Origin: Phycicoccus jejuensis | GTDB taxonomy: Bacteria; Actinomycetota; Actinomycetes; Actinomycetales; Dermatophilaceae | Assembly (NCBI RefSeq): GCF_000720925.1 | Contig: NZ_JOEE01000014.1 | Span: forward strand, 1 to 35,697 | Direction of reading: 5' to 3' | Length of the DNA: 35,697 nt | Part shown: positions 8,527-15,307 of the stretch, in pieces | Position numbering within the stretch: the first letter of the stretch is position 1 | Layout of the letters: each line of letters begins with the position of its first letter | Made by a program: the position numbers and the translations under genes | Notes under the pieces: model-generated | The model's input: the letters and a program-made list of their open reading frames with translations, nothing else | What the model was told of the DNA's origin: nothing | Database searches by the model: none

Positions 8527-9471
8527 GTGGCCCGTGCCGAGCGAACTCTTCCCGACGTCGCCCTCACCCGGCGCACCCTCGACCGGCACGCGGAGCGACG
8601 CGGCGACCCCGACCTGACGCCCCGCCTGCTCGCGGACCCGGCGACGCGCGTCGTGCACCTGTGCGGTGACCGGGTCCCGGTGACGACCGACGACGACGGC
8701 GTCGTCCGCGTCGTGACCCGGCCCCCGGTCGCGTCCGACGCCGGGCACCTCGTGGTCTACCTCGGCGAGCACGAGGGGGCGCAGTACGTCGGCGTGGTCG
8801 AGGACGGGCCGGACGCCGCGGACGAGGTCGAGCCGGACCCGGGCACGGCGACGCTGCGCGAGGTCGGCGCACACGTCGACGACCTCGGGGCGGCCCTGTT
8901 CGCCTCCACCCTCGCCCTCGCCAACTGGCACCGGGTGCACGGCTTCTGCCCGCGCTGCGGGTCGCGCACCCGTCCCGTGCAGGCCGGCTGGGTGCGGCGC
9001 TGCGTCGCCGACGGCAGCGAGCACTACCCGCGCACCGACGCCGCGGTCATCATGGCCGTCGTCGACGACGACGACCGGCTGCTCCTGGCCCGCGGGCGCG
9101 GCTTCCGCACCCGCGGGATGTCGGTGCTCGCCGGGTTCGTCGAGCCGGGGGAGACCCTGGCCGGCGCCGTCGCCCGCGAGGTGGCGGAGGAGGTCGGCGT
9201 GGAGGTCGACGACGTGCGCTACCTCGGGGACCAGCCGTGGCCCTTCCCGTCCTCGCTCATGGTCGGCTTCACCGCCCACGCACGGGGCACCGACCTGCGC
9301 CTGCAGGAGGACGAGATCGCCGCGGCCCGCTGGTTCACCCGCGAGGAGCTCGCGGCGGCGGTGGCCGACGGCTCGGTCGCGGTGCCGGGCCGGGTGTCCA
9401 TCGCCCGGCGCATCGTCGAGCACTGGTACGGCGGCCCGATCGAGGCGCCGGAGGTCACCTCGATGCGCTGA
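8527..9471 (+). CDS. nudC: NAD(+)/NADH diphosphatase NudC
   Basis: This 314-aa NUDIX hydrolase has the full NudC layout. An N-terminal domain is followed by a zinc ribbon with Cys141, Cys144 and Cys159. The Nudix box at 203-225 is GFVEPGETL...REVAEEVGV, with the catalytic REVAEE helix. The NudC signature QPWPFPSS lies at 236-243. The usual fourth zinc cysteine is missing (CVADGSEH follows), so His166 may substitute. The family cleaves NADH or NAD+ to NMN(H) and AMP, and can remove NAD caps from RNA. It lies between the phosphotransferase-like gene (divergent) and mycoredoxin (convergent, 15 bp apart). A small inverted repeat, CTGAGC/GCTCAG at 9468-9490, spans both stop codons. Confidence 0.93.
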   Translation: MARAERTLPDVALTRRTLDRHAERRGDPDLTPRLLADPATRVVHLCGDRVPVTTDDDGVVRVVTRPPVASDAGHLVVYLGEHEGAQYVGVVEDGPDAADEVEPDPGTATLREVGAHVDDLGAALFASTLALANWHRVHGFCPRCGSRTRPVQAGWVRRCVADGSEHYPRTDAAVIMAVVDDDDRLLLARGRGFRTRGMSVLAGFVEPGETLAGAVAREVAEEVGVEVDDVRYLGDQPWPFPSSLMVGFTAHARGTDLRLQEDEIAAARWFTREELAAAVADGSVAVPGRVSIARRIVEHWYGGPIEAPEVTSMR

Positions 9472-9486
9472 GCCGCCGGCGTCCGC

Positions 9487-9747
9487 TCAGCCGAGGCGGC
9501 TGCGGACCTCGGCGAGCGAGGGGTTGGTGGCGGCGGTGCCGTCGGGGAAGAGGACCGTCGGCACGGTCTGGTTGCCCCCGTTGACGAGCATGACGAAGTC
9601 CGCGGCGTCGGGCTTGCGCTCGATGTCGACCTCGGTGAACTCGATGCCCTCGCGCTCCATCTGGGACTTCAGGCGGCGGCAGTAGCCGCACCAGGTGGTC
9701 GTGAACATCGTGACGGTGCCGGGGGCCGGGTTCGCGGGAGCGCTCAT
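9487..9747 (-). CDS. Mycoredoxin (glutaredoxin-like), Mrx1 type
   Basis: This 86-aa single-domain thioredoxin-fold protein has the redox motif CGYC at residues 20-23. The cis-Pro loop TVPTVLF is at 61-67 and a GGNQTVPT-style binding patch precedes it. The length and the W-C-G-Y-C-R pattern match actinobacterial mycoredoxin-1, which reduces mycothiol-protein mixed disulfides with mycothiol as the electron source. The ATG at 9747 is chosen because upstream in-frame codons, reaching to 9990, run into the divergent uvrD2 gene. The uvrD2-mrx1-nudC neighbourhood is the same as I recall from mycobacteria. That links redox homeostasis genes with repair genes by position, not by demonstrated function. 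Confidence 0.9.
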   Translation of the reverse strand: MSAPANPAPGTVTMFTTTWCGYCRRLKSQMEREGIEFTEVDIERKPDAADFVMLVNGGNQTVPTVLFPDGTAATNPSLAEVRSRLG

Positions 9748-9827
9748 GGCCACGTCAACAGCGGGGGCCCCCGGGTCCTTCCCGACGCGGGCGTCGCCCG
9801 GCCCGGGGGAGCGTCGGGGGCGAGACC

Positions 9828-9833
9828 TAGGAT
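9828..9833 (+). promoter_or_regulatory. -10 box (TAGGAT) for uvrD2
   Basis: TAGGAT lies in the mrx1-uvrD2 divergent region, 8 nt before the ATG at 9842. There is no Shine-Dalgarno sequence in those 8 nt, which favours a leaderless or nearly leaderless transcript. Confidence 0.5.
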
Positions 9834-9841
9834 CGACCCCG

Positions 9842-11965
9842 ATGACGATCCTCCCCGTGCACCCCGGCGCCGACGACGTCCTCGACGCGCTCGACCCCGA
9901 GCAGCGCGAGGTCGCCTCGCACCCCCTCGGGCCGATGGCGGTGCTCGCCGGCGCGGGCACCGGCAAGACGCGCGCCATCACCCACCGCATCGCGTACGGC
10001 GTGCTGTCCGGGGCCTACCAGCCGCAGCGCGTCCTGGCGGTCACCTTCACCGCCCGCGCCGCCGGAGAGATGCGCACCCGGCTGCGCGACCTCGGGGTCG
10101 GCGGGGTCCAGGCGCGCACCTTCCACGCCGCGGCGCTGCGGCAGCTGCACTACTTCTGGCCGCAGGCCATCGGCGGCGCCGCCCCCGAGGTGATGCCGCA
10201 CAAGGCGAGCGCCGTCGCCGAGACCGGCGGCCGCCTGCGCCTCGGCCTCAACTCGGCCGGCGTCCGCGACGTCGCCGCCGAGATCGAGTGGGCCAAGGTC
10301 TCGATGCTCACCTCCGACACCTATGCCGCCGCCGCGACGCGGGCCCGGCGCGAGCCCCCGGCCGGCCTCGACGCCACGGCGATGGCCCGGGTCATCGAGG
10401 GGTACGAGAGCGTCAAGACCGAGCGCGGCGTCATCGACTTCGAGGACGTCCTGCTCCTGACCGCCGGCATCCTCGGCGAGCACGAGCAGGTCGCGCGGGC
10501 CGTGCGGGCGCAGTACCGGCACTTCGTCGTCGACGAGTACCAGGACGTCAACCGCCTCCAGCAGACCCTCCTCGAGCTGTGGCTCGGCGAGCGCGAGGAC
10601 GTGTGCGTCGTCGGCGACCCCGCGCAGACGATCTACTCCTTCACCGGGGCCTCCCCGGCGCACCTCCTCGGCTTCCGCTCGCGCCACCCGCAGGCCCGGG
10701 TCGTCGAGCTCGTCCGCAACTACCGCTCGACCCCGCAGGTCGTCGGGCTGGCCAACCTCGTCCTGCGCAGCCCCGGGGGCGGGCGCCGCTCCGGCTCCGT
10801 CGAGCTGCGCGCCCAGCGCGAGGACGGCGTCGTCCCCGAGCTCCTCGTCGCCGACGACGACCCGCACGAGGCCGACCAGGTCGCCGAGCGGATCCGGGGG
10901 CTGCTCGACGCGGGCCACCCGGCCTCCGAGATCGCCGTGCTCTTCCGCACCAACGGGCAGAGCGAGATGCACGAGTCGGCGCTGGCCGAGCGCGGCATCC
11001 CCTACCTCGTGCGCGGGGGCGAGCGCTTCTTCTCCCGCCGCGAGGTGCGCGAGGCGATCGTCCTGCTGCGCGGCGCGGCCCGCAGCGATGACGGCGAGGT
11101 GGCGCTGCCCGACCTCGTCCGCGACGTCCTGCTCGGGGTCGGCTGGACCCGCGAGCCGCCGACCTCCGGCGGAGCCGCGCGCGAGCGGTGGGAGTCGCTC
11201 TCGGCGCTCGCCGCTCTCGCGGACTCCTTCGCCGCCACCGACCCCGAGGCCCGGATGCCCGCCCTCGTCCGCGAGCTCGACGAGCGCGCGGCCGCCCAGC
11301 ACGCCCCGACCGTCCAGGGCGTCACCCTCGCGTCGCTGCACGCCGCCAAGGGCCTGGAGTGGGGCACGGTCTTCCTCGTCGGCTGCTCCGACGGGCTGAT
11401 GCCGATCACGATGGCCGAGACCCCCGACGAGATCGAGGAGGAGCGCCGGCTCCTCTACGTCGGCGTCACCCGCGCCCGCGACCGGCTCGTCCTGTCCTAC
11501 GCCCGCGCCCGCACGCCCGGTGCCAAGGGCACCCGCCGGCCCTCGCGCTTCCTCGACGGCACCGAGTCCGTGCTCGGCGAGGCGGCCCGCAGCCGGCCGA
11601 AGCAGTCGGCGAAGAAGGCCCGCGGGCGCGAGCGGGCCGCCCTCCCGACGACGTGCCGCGTGTGCGGGGGAGGCCTCGCCACCGCCAAGGAGCGCACGAT
11701 CGGCCGGTGCACGGCCTGCCCGCCGACGATGGACGAGCAGCTCTTCGAGGAGCTGCGGGCCTGGCGCCTCGCCACCGCCAAGGAGCTCGACGTGCCGGCG
11801 TTCGTCGTCTTCACGGACGCCACGCTCACGGCGATCGCCGAGCGCGAGCCGGCCGACGCGGCCGAGCTCTCGCGCATCGCGGGGGTCGGCCCGGCCAAGC
11901 TGGAGCGCTTCGGCGAGGCCGTGCTCGATCTCGTCAGAACTTTTTCCGAGGCCCAGAACGCCTGA
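9842..11965 (+). CDS. uvrD2: ATP-dependent DNA helicase UvrD2
   Basis: This 707-aa superfamily 1 helicase is close to the ~700 aa of mycobacterial UvrD2. It has Walker A AGAGTGKT (36-43), DEYQD at 231-235, GDPAQTIYSFTG near 257-268, LHAAKGLEWG, and VTRARDRL near 541. The C-terminal part separates UvrD2 from UvrD1/PcrA. A four-cysteine zinc module (C605xxC608, C623xxC626) is followed by an HRDC domain (about 632-700), with the signature pattern AGVGPAKLERFGEAVL. UvrD2 unwinds DNA 3'-5' and is essential in mycobacteria. ATG 9842 is chosen over more upstream in-frame starts (to 9695), because those enter mrx1 and a -10 box sits just ahead. About 100 bp separate it from the whiB7 promoter, with no clear terminator. 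Confidence 0.93.
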   Translation: MTILPVHPGADDVLDALDPEQREVASHPLGPMAVLAGAGTGKTRAITHRIAYGVLSGAYQPQRVLAVTFTARAAGEMRTRLRDLGVGGVQARTFHAAALRQLHYFWPQAIGGAAPEVMPHKASAVAETGGRLRLGLNSAGVRDVAAEIEWAKVSMLTSDTYAAAATRARREPPAGLDATAMARVIEGYESVKTERGVIDFEDVLLLTAGILGEHEQVARAVRAQYRHFVVDEYQDVNRLQQTLLELWLGEREDVCVVGDPAQTIYSFTGASPAHLLGFRSRHPQARVVELVRNYRSTPQVVGLANLVLRSPGGGRRSGSVELRAQREDGVVPELLVADDDPHEADQVAERIRGLLDAGHPASEIAVLFRTNGQSEMHESALAERGIPYLVRGGERFFSRREVREAIVLLRGAARSDDGEVALPDLVRDVLLGVGWTREPPTSGGAARERWESLSALAALADSFAATDPEARMPALVRELDERAAAQHAPTVQGVTLASLHAAKGLEWGTVFLVGCSDGLMPITMAETPDEIEEERRLLYVGVTRARDRLVLSYARARTPGAKGTRRPSRFLDGTESVLGEAARSRPKQSAKKARGRERAALPTTCRVCGGGLATAKERTIGRCTACPPTMDEQLFEELRAWRLATAKELDVPAFVVFTDATLTAIAEREPADAAELSRIAGVGPAKLERFGEAVLDLVRTFSEAQNA

Positions 11966-12014
11966 GGCACAACGGTTTCGGATCGCTGTGCGGAGAAAAG
12001 TCACGGGCGACCCG

Positions 12015-12054
12015 TTTTAATCCGTTGCCGAGGTTCCGCGGGCCCCCCTACAGT
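12015..12054 (+). promoter_or_regulatory. WhiB7-type autoregulated promoter (AT-rich element, -35, -10)
   Basis: A short AT-rich block (ttttaat, 12015-12021) sits exactly 3 bp before TTGCCG (12025-12030). An 18-bp spacer leads to TACAGT (12049-12054). In mycobacteria WhiB7 acts with the primary sigma factor at promoters where an AT-rich block lies just upstream of the -35 and is contacted by the WhiB7 AT-hook. This layout and its place ahead of the whiB7 leader suggest positive autoregulation. The block stands out in otherwise GC-rich DNA. A transcript from here would carry a leader of about 60 nt before the upstream ORF. Confidence 0.7.
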
Positions 12055-12122
12055 TGCTCGCAACACCTCGCGTGCCCGCCCGGGCACCGACACGACCGAG
12101 ACCGCGAAGGAGGGTTGGACCG

Positions 12123-12365
12123 ATGGAGAAGACGATGACGACGAACGGCACGGCGATGGCTGCTGCCCGCGAGACCGGCACGACCGTCTGGTACGGCTCC
12201 AACACCGCCCACGCGGTCGATCTCCGTCAGGTCCAGGGGCGCACTGTGTCCGCTGCCGACCTCGGCATGCGCGACCGCGCCGTCGCCGGTGAGGCCACCG
12301 GCTTCGGCATCGCCGTCCCGTCCACGGGATCCGTGTACCCACGCCTCGAGGCACCCCCCGTCTGA
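12123..12365 (+). CDS. 80-aa upstream ORF in the whiB7 leader (putative attenuation leader peptide)
   Basis: This ORF begins MEKTMTTNGTAMAAARE and ends LEAPPV. It has a strong AAGGAGG ribosome-binding site 9 nt before the ATG. No domain, signal peptide or membrane segment is visible and I do not recognise the family. It lies between the WhiB7-type promoter and the terminator that precedes whiB7. Its last 40 nt and stop codon fall inside the antiterminator fold. whiB7/wblC leaders in other actinobacteria carry an upstream ORF whose translation controls a terminator. The likely role is thus as a translation sensor, although 80 codons is long for a leader and a separate protein function cannot be excluded. 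Confidence 0.65.
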   Translation: MEKTMTTNGTAMAAARETGTTVWYGSNTAHAVDLRQVQGRTVSAADLGMRDRAVAGEATGFGIAVPSTGSVYPRLEAPPV

Positions 12366-12400
12366 CCACCAGACAGGGCCACCTCGAGGCCGCGGATCCC
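12326..12400 (+). promoter_or_regulatory. Putative antiterminator fold of the whiB7 leader RNA
   Basis: Three nested helices can form. Helix A pairs 12326-12335 with 12391-12400 (10 bp including one G-U; core gggatccg/cggatccc). Helix B pairs 12343-12351 with 12382-12390 (gcctcgagg/cctcgaggc, 9 bp). Helix C pairs 12357-12364 with 12370-12378 (cccgtctg with cagac-a-ggg, one bulged base) and contains the stop codon of the leader ORF in its loop side. Bases 12388-12400 are also the whole left arm of the terminator, so the two folds exclude each other. A ribosome finishing the leader ORF would cover and open helices B and C and free the terminator. A ribosome stalled earlier would leave the antiterminator free to form. 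Confidence 0.65.
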
Positions 12401-12426
12401 CCCAGGGATCCGCGGCCTTTCTCTTT
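12388..12426 (+). terminator. Intrinsic terminator/attenuator upstream of whiB7
   Basis: A perfect 13-bp stem (12388-12400 with 12405-12417) closes a 4-nt loop (ccca). TTTCTCTTT follows directly, an unusually T-rich tail for this genome. It lies after the leader ORF stop and before whiB7, so it must be read through for whiB7 expression from the upstream promoter. Confidence 0.85.
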
Positions 12427-12562
12427 GCCCGCACGGCCCGGGCGCCGCTCCACCGACCACCACAGCACGCGAGGACCAGCAGCCATGACCGCAGTGAGCG
12501 ACCGGACCGACACCGACCGCCCGCCCAGTACCACCCCGCGCCACACCCGGCGCTCGACGAAC

Positions 12563-12570
12563 GGAGGTGA
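12563..12570 (+). promoter_or_regulatory. Near-perfect Shine-Dalgarno (GGAGGTGA) deciding the whiB7 start
   Basis: GGAGGTGA is an eight-base match to the 16S anti-Shine-Dalgarno sequence and sits 7 nt before ATG 12578. It favours this start over ATG 12485, which has a weaker GAGGA 9 nt upstream and would add 31 Pro/Arg/Thr-rich residues with no counterpart in short WhiB7 proteins. Confidence 0.7.
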
Positions 12571-12577
12571 CCCCCCG

Positions 12578-12865
12578 ATGCAGCTGACCGATCTCCTCGA
12601 CCTGCAGGACCCGGACGTCATCGACGGCGAGGGCATCCCCTGCCGCGAGAACGACGCCGAGCTCTGGTTCGCCGACACCCCGGAGGGGGTCGAGTTCGCC
12701 AAGGCCCTGTGCCGCACCTGCCCGGTGCGCCGCAGCTGCCTCGCCGGCGCGCTCGAGCGGCGCGAGCCGTGGGGCGTCTGGGGTGGCGAGTACTTCGTCC
12801 AGGGCGTCACCGTGGCGCGCAAGCGGCCCCGGGGCCGCCCGCGCAAGACCGAGGTCGCGGCCTGA
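12578..12865 (+). CDS. whiB7: WhiB7 (WblC) antibiotic-response transcription factor
   Basis: This 95-aa Wbl protein has the four Fe-S cysteines Cys22, Cys45, Cys48 and Cys54. The WhiB7-defining turn EPWGVWGGE is at 63-71 and the C-terminal AT-hook KRPRGRPRK at 82-90. Known role: the [4Fe-4S] protein binds the primary sigma factor and the AT-hook holds AT-rich DNA upstream of the -35. Together they switch on intrinsic resistance genes, especially after ribosome-targeting antibiotics. The length is close to the ~92 aa of mycobacterial WhiB7 when the start at 12578 is used. A longer form from ATG 12485 (126 aa) is possible. Expression appears to be gated by the upstream WhiB7-type promoter and the leader attenuator. 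A small Arg-rich ORF follows 50 bp later. Confidence 0.95.
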   Translation: MQLTDLLDLQDPDVIDGEGIPCRENDAELWFADTPEGVEFAKALCRTCPVRRSCLAGALERREPWGVWGGEYFVQGVTVARKRPRGRPRKTEVAA

Positions 12866-12915
12866 CCGCGGCCCCGACCACCAACGCACACAAGCACTTC
12901 CGACAGGAGAACGAC

Positions 12916-13047
12916 ATGTACCACCGACGGATGCAGCGGATCCGTCGCGTCGTGCACGAGCGCCGCGCCCACGAGGCGCAGCGGGTCGAGCGCGAGGCGG
13001 CCAACCGCGAGCAGATGCAGGCGGTCGTCCACGCCATCGTCCGATGA
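12916..13047 (+). CDS. Small Arg-rich hypothetical protein (43 aa) downstream of whiB7
   Basis: This ORF encodes 43 residues starting MYHRRMQRIRRVVHERR. It is extremely rich in Arg, His, Glu and Gln, and is predicted by eye to be one continuous charged helix. An AGGAG ribosome-binding site lies 6 nt before the ATG. It sits 50 bp after whiB7 and before a 14-bp terminator hairpin, so it is probably the last cistron of the whiB7 transcript. No family is recognised. A basic helix of this size could bind RNA or the ribosome, but that is only a guess from composition. Confidence 0.6.
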   Translation: MYHRRMQRIRRVVHERRAHEAQRVEREAANREQMQAVVHAIVR

Positions 13048-13071
13048 GGGCCGGCGTGCACACCGCGGACC

Positions 13072-13104
13072 GCACCGCCCCCGGCACCACGCCGGGGGCG
13101 GTGC
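13072..13104 (+). terminator. Hairpin terminator ending the whiB7 unit
   Basis: A perfect 14-bp GC-rich stem (13072-13085 with 13091-13104) has a 5-nt loop (accac). No T-tract follows, as is common in actinobacteria. It lies 24 bp after the 43-codon ORF. Confidence 0.65.
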
Positions 13105-13162
13105 CCGTCCCACCCCTGCGCGGGCGGGACTTCTGGCGCGCCGTGGTCGCCGACGTGCTGGC

Positions 13163-13168
13163 TACGCT
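13163..13168 (+). promoter_or_regulatory. -10 box (TACGCT) for the leaderless HhH-GPD gene
   Basis: TACGCT is followed by six bases (ggcccc) and then ATG 13175. There is no Shine-Dalgarno sequence. It falls just downstream of the whiB7-unit terminator, so the glycosylase gene starts a new transcript. Confidence 0.5.
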
Positions 13169-13174
13169 GGCCCC

Positions 13175-13747
13175 ATGGCCGCGCTGACGATCGCCCAGGA
13201 CCCCGCCGCCGACCGCGTCCTCTCCGAGGACCCCTTCGCGCTCCTCACCGGGATGCTCCTGGACCAGCAGTTCCCGATGGAGCGTGCCTTCGCCGGTCCG
13301 GCCAAGGTCCTCGAGCGCTTCGGCACCCTCGACCCCGCGGCCCTGGCCGCGGCCGACCCCGAGGCCTTCGCCGACCTCTGCGCCACGCCGCCGGCCGTCC
13401 ACCGCTACGGCCGGTCGATGGCCGGGCGCATCCAGGACCTCGCGGTGGTCGTCCGCGACGAGTACGACGGCGACGCCTCGCGCCTGTGGACCACCGCCTC
13501 GACCGGCCGCGAGCTCGTCACGCGCCTCAAGGCCCTGCCCGGCTTCGGCGACCAGAAGGCGCGCATCTTCGCGGCCCTGCTCGGCAAGCAGCTGGGGGTG
13601 CGCCCCGACGGCTGGCAGGAGGCGTGCGGCGCCTACGCCGAGACGGGCTCCTTCCGCTCGGTGGCCGACGTGGTCGACCCCGACTCCCTCCAGAAGGTCC
13701 GCGACTTCAAGAAGGCGGCCAAGGCCGCGGCGAAGACCAAGGGCTGA
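13175..13747 (+). CDS. HhH-GPD family base-excision DNA repair protein
   Basis: This 190-aa protein contains a helix-hairpin-helix at about 117-142 (LKALPGFGDQKARIFAALLG). The GVRPDGW segment after it is where HhH-GPD glycosylases carry their catalytic Asp. An N-terminal all-helical region includes LLDQQFPMERAF. It matches the small actinobacterial HhH-GPD-type repair proteins, which are thought to excise damaged bases, but their substrate is not established. The Lys/Ala-rich tail (KKAAKAAAKTKG) may touch DNA non-specifically. The start is leaderless with the ATG right after a -10 box. A short zinc-ribbon ORF follows only 2 bp after its stop and is probably co-transcribed. Confidence 0.82.
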   Translation: MAALTIAQDPAADRVLSEDPFALLTGMLLDQQFPMERAFAGPAKVLERFGTLDPAALAAADPEAFADLCATPPAVHRYGRSMAGRIQDLAVVVRDEYDGDASRLWTTASTGRELVTRLKALPGFGDQKARIFAALLGKQLGVRPDGWQEACGAYAETGSFRSVADVVDPDSLQKVRDFKKAAKAAAKTKG

Positions 13748-13749
13748 GC

Positions 13750-13947
13750 GTGAGCGACGCGGCGGGGGAGGAGCGACCGGTCTGCGCGACGTGCGGCAGC
13801 ACGCCGGCGGACTCCGAGGCCGCCGCCCTCGCCCGGCTCACGTGGAGCCGCGGCACCGAGAGCGGTCGCGAGGTCTGGACCTGCGCGGCGTGCAGCCGCC
13901 GGCACCTGCGCAGCATCGAGGGCAAGCTCGACTCCGCCTGGTGGTGA
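13750..13947 (+). CDS. Small zinc-ribbon protein (65 aa)
   Basis: This ORF runs from GTG 13750 to a TGA at 13945-13947. It has two CxxC knuckles, CATC at residues 12-15 and CAAC about 30 residues later, the pattern of a four-cysteine zinc ribbon. The C-terminus is RRHLRSIEGKLDSAWW. It starts 2 bp after the glycosylase stop, implying translational coupling; its own ribosome-binding site is weak. Similar short zinc-ribbon ORFs are frequent hypothetical genes in actinobacteria, and its role is unknown. It ends 4 bp from the convergent AarF-like gene. Confidence 0.65.
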   Translation: MSDAAGEERPVCATCGSTPADSEAAALARLTWSRGTESGREVWTCAACSRRHLRSIEGKLDSAWW

Positions 13948-13951
13948 GGGG

Positions 13952-15307
13952 TCAGGCGGCGTCGGGGTCCGGGGGGAAGCGGGACTCGTCGACGCCGGGC
14001 AGGTAGGCGCACACCATCTCGCGCAGGGGCACCGTGCCGCCGATCTGGCTGAGCACCCCGATGCCCCCGAGCCACACCCGGTGGATGAGGAGGTAGTCGG
14101 GCGGCAGGTTGAGCTTGAGGCCGATGAGGAACTGCGGCCGGCGCGGGTCCTGGATCTGGGCAGCCGCGCCCCGCAGCCACTCGCGGGTGGGCGTGAACTG
14201 CTCGTGGAGGATCGGCTCGACGAGCGGCTGGAGGTACTCGACGAGGCCGTCGGGGTCGATCTGGATGCCGGGGCGGATGAAGCCGGCGCGGCGCAGGACC
14301 GCGACGAGCCCCTCGCCGTCGCCGGCGAGGCTCGCCGTGAGGATCTCGCCCATCTCGGGCGGCATGCCCTGGGGGAGGCGGTTGACCGCGCCGAAGTCGA
14401 GGACACCGAGGCGCCCGTCGGGCGTGATCCGGAAGTTGCCCGGGTGCGGGTCGGCGTGCAGGAGGCGGGCCCGGGTGGGGGCGCGCAGCTGGAACTCGAG
14501 GTAGAGCGAGGCGGCCTCGTCGCGCTCCTCCGGCGTCCCGTCGGCGATGACGCGGGCGAGCGGCGTGCCCTCGACCCACTCGGTGACGAGGACCTGCGGC
14601 GACTCCACGAGGACGTCGGGGACGAGCACGTCCTCGTCGTCCCGGAAGGCGCGGGCGAAGTGCCGCTGGTGGCGGGCCTCGAGCGAGTAGTCGAGCTCCT
14701 CGCTCATCCGCGCCCGCAGCTCCTCCATGATCGGCTTGACGTCGATGCCGGGGACCCACGAGCCGGCCATCCGGGCCATCCGCGAGAGCTGGTTGAGGTC
14801 GGAGAGCAGCGCCTTGCCCGCCCCGGGGTACTGGATCTTGACGGCGACCTCGCGGCCGTCGCGCCACACGCCGCGGTGCACCTGGCCGATGGAGGCGGCG
14901 GCGGCCGGGACGTCGTCGAACTCGACGAGCTTGGTCGTGGCCCAGCGCGGCCCGAGCTCCTGGGCGAGGATGCCGTGCACGCGCTCGGCGCCCATCGGCG
15001 GCCCCGACTCCTGGAGCTTGGTCAGCGTGGCGCGGTAGGGGCCGAGCACCTCCTCGGGCATCGCGGCCTCCATGACCGACAGCGCCTGGCCGAACTTCAT
15101 CGCGCCGCCCTTGAGCTGGCCGAGCACCGCGAACATCTGCTCGGCGGTGCGGGCCTGGAGCTCGGCGGCGACGGCCTCGGCCGGCTTGCCGCCGACCCGC
15201 TTGCCCATGCCGAGGGCGGCCCGCCCGGCGTGGCCGAGGGGCAGGCCCGCGAGCCGAGCGGCCCGGGCGATGGAGGAGCCGGGGATCTCCCGGTCGCGTT
15301 CGCTCAC
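13952..15307 (-). CDS. ABC1/AarF/UbiB-family atypical kinase
   Basis: This 451-aa protein has all ABC1 (UbiB/ADCK) hallmarks. The KxGQ motif MKFGQ ends at Gln74, and the Ala-rich loop PAAAASIGQVH (134-144) replaces a Gly-rich loop. Lys157 lies in VAVKIQYPG, EELDYSLEA is at 203-211, and the catalytic loop HADPHPGNF at 284-292 precedes DFG at 304-306. In other bacteria UbiB supports quinone biosynthesis. The actinobacterial homologue (Rv3197 in M. tuberculosis, next to whiB7) has been linked to antibiotic tolerance, so proximity to whiB7 is suggestive. The GTG start overlaps the stop of the upstream Cys-motif gene by 4 bp (GTGA), which rules out the much longer open frame extending upstream. 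Confidence 0.9.
   Translation of the reverse strand: MSERDREIPGSSIARAARLAGLPLGHAGRAALGMGKRVGGKPAEAVAAELQARTAEQMFAVLGQLKGGAMKFGQALSVMEAAMPEEVLGPYRATLTKLQESGPPMGAERVHGILAQELGPRWATTKLVEFDDVPAAAASIGQVHRGVWRDGREVAVKIQYPGAGKALLSDLNQLSRMARMAGSWVPGIDVKPIMEELRARMSEELDYSLEARHQRHFARAFRDDEDVLVPDVLVESPQVLVTEWVEGTPLARVIADGTPEERDEAASLYLEFQLRAPTRARLLHADPHPGNFRITPDGRLGVLDFGAVNRLPQGMPPEMGEILTASLAGDGEGLVAVLRRAGFIRPGIQIDPDGLVEYLQPLVEPILHEQFTPTREWLRGAAAQIQDPRRPQFLIGLKLNLPPDYLLIHRVWLGGIGVLSQIGGTVPLREMVCAYLPGVDESRFPPDPDAA

Noticed and set aside
12054..12122. Extension of the whiB7 leader ORF upstream to 12054
   Set aside because: The extension would start inside the -10 box and lacks a Shine-Dalgarno sequence. ATG 12123 has a strong AAGGAGG at the right distance.
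12485..12577. Longer WhiB7 from ATG 12485
   Set aside because: The added residues are low-complexity Thr/Pro/Arg, the upstream site is weaker, and GGAGGTGA lies just before 12578. Kept as an alternative, not the main call.
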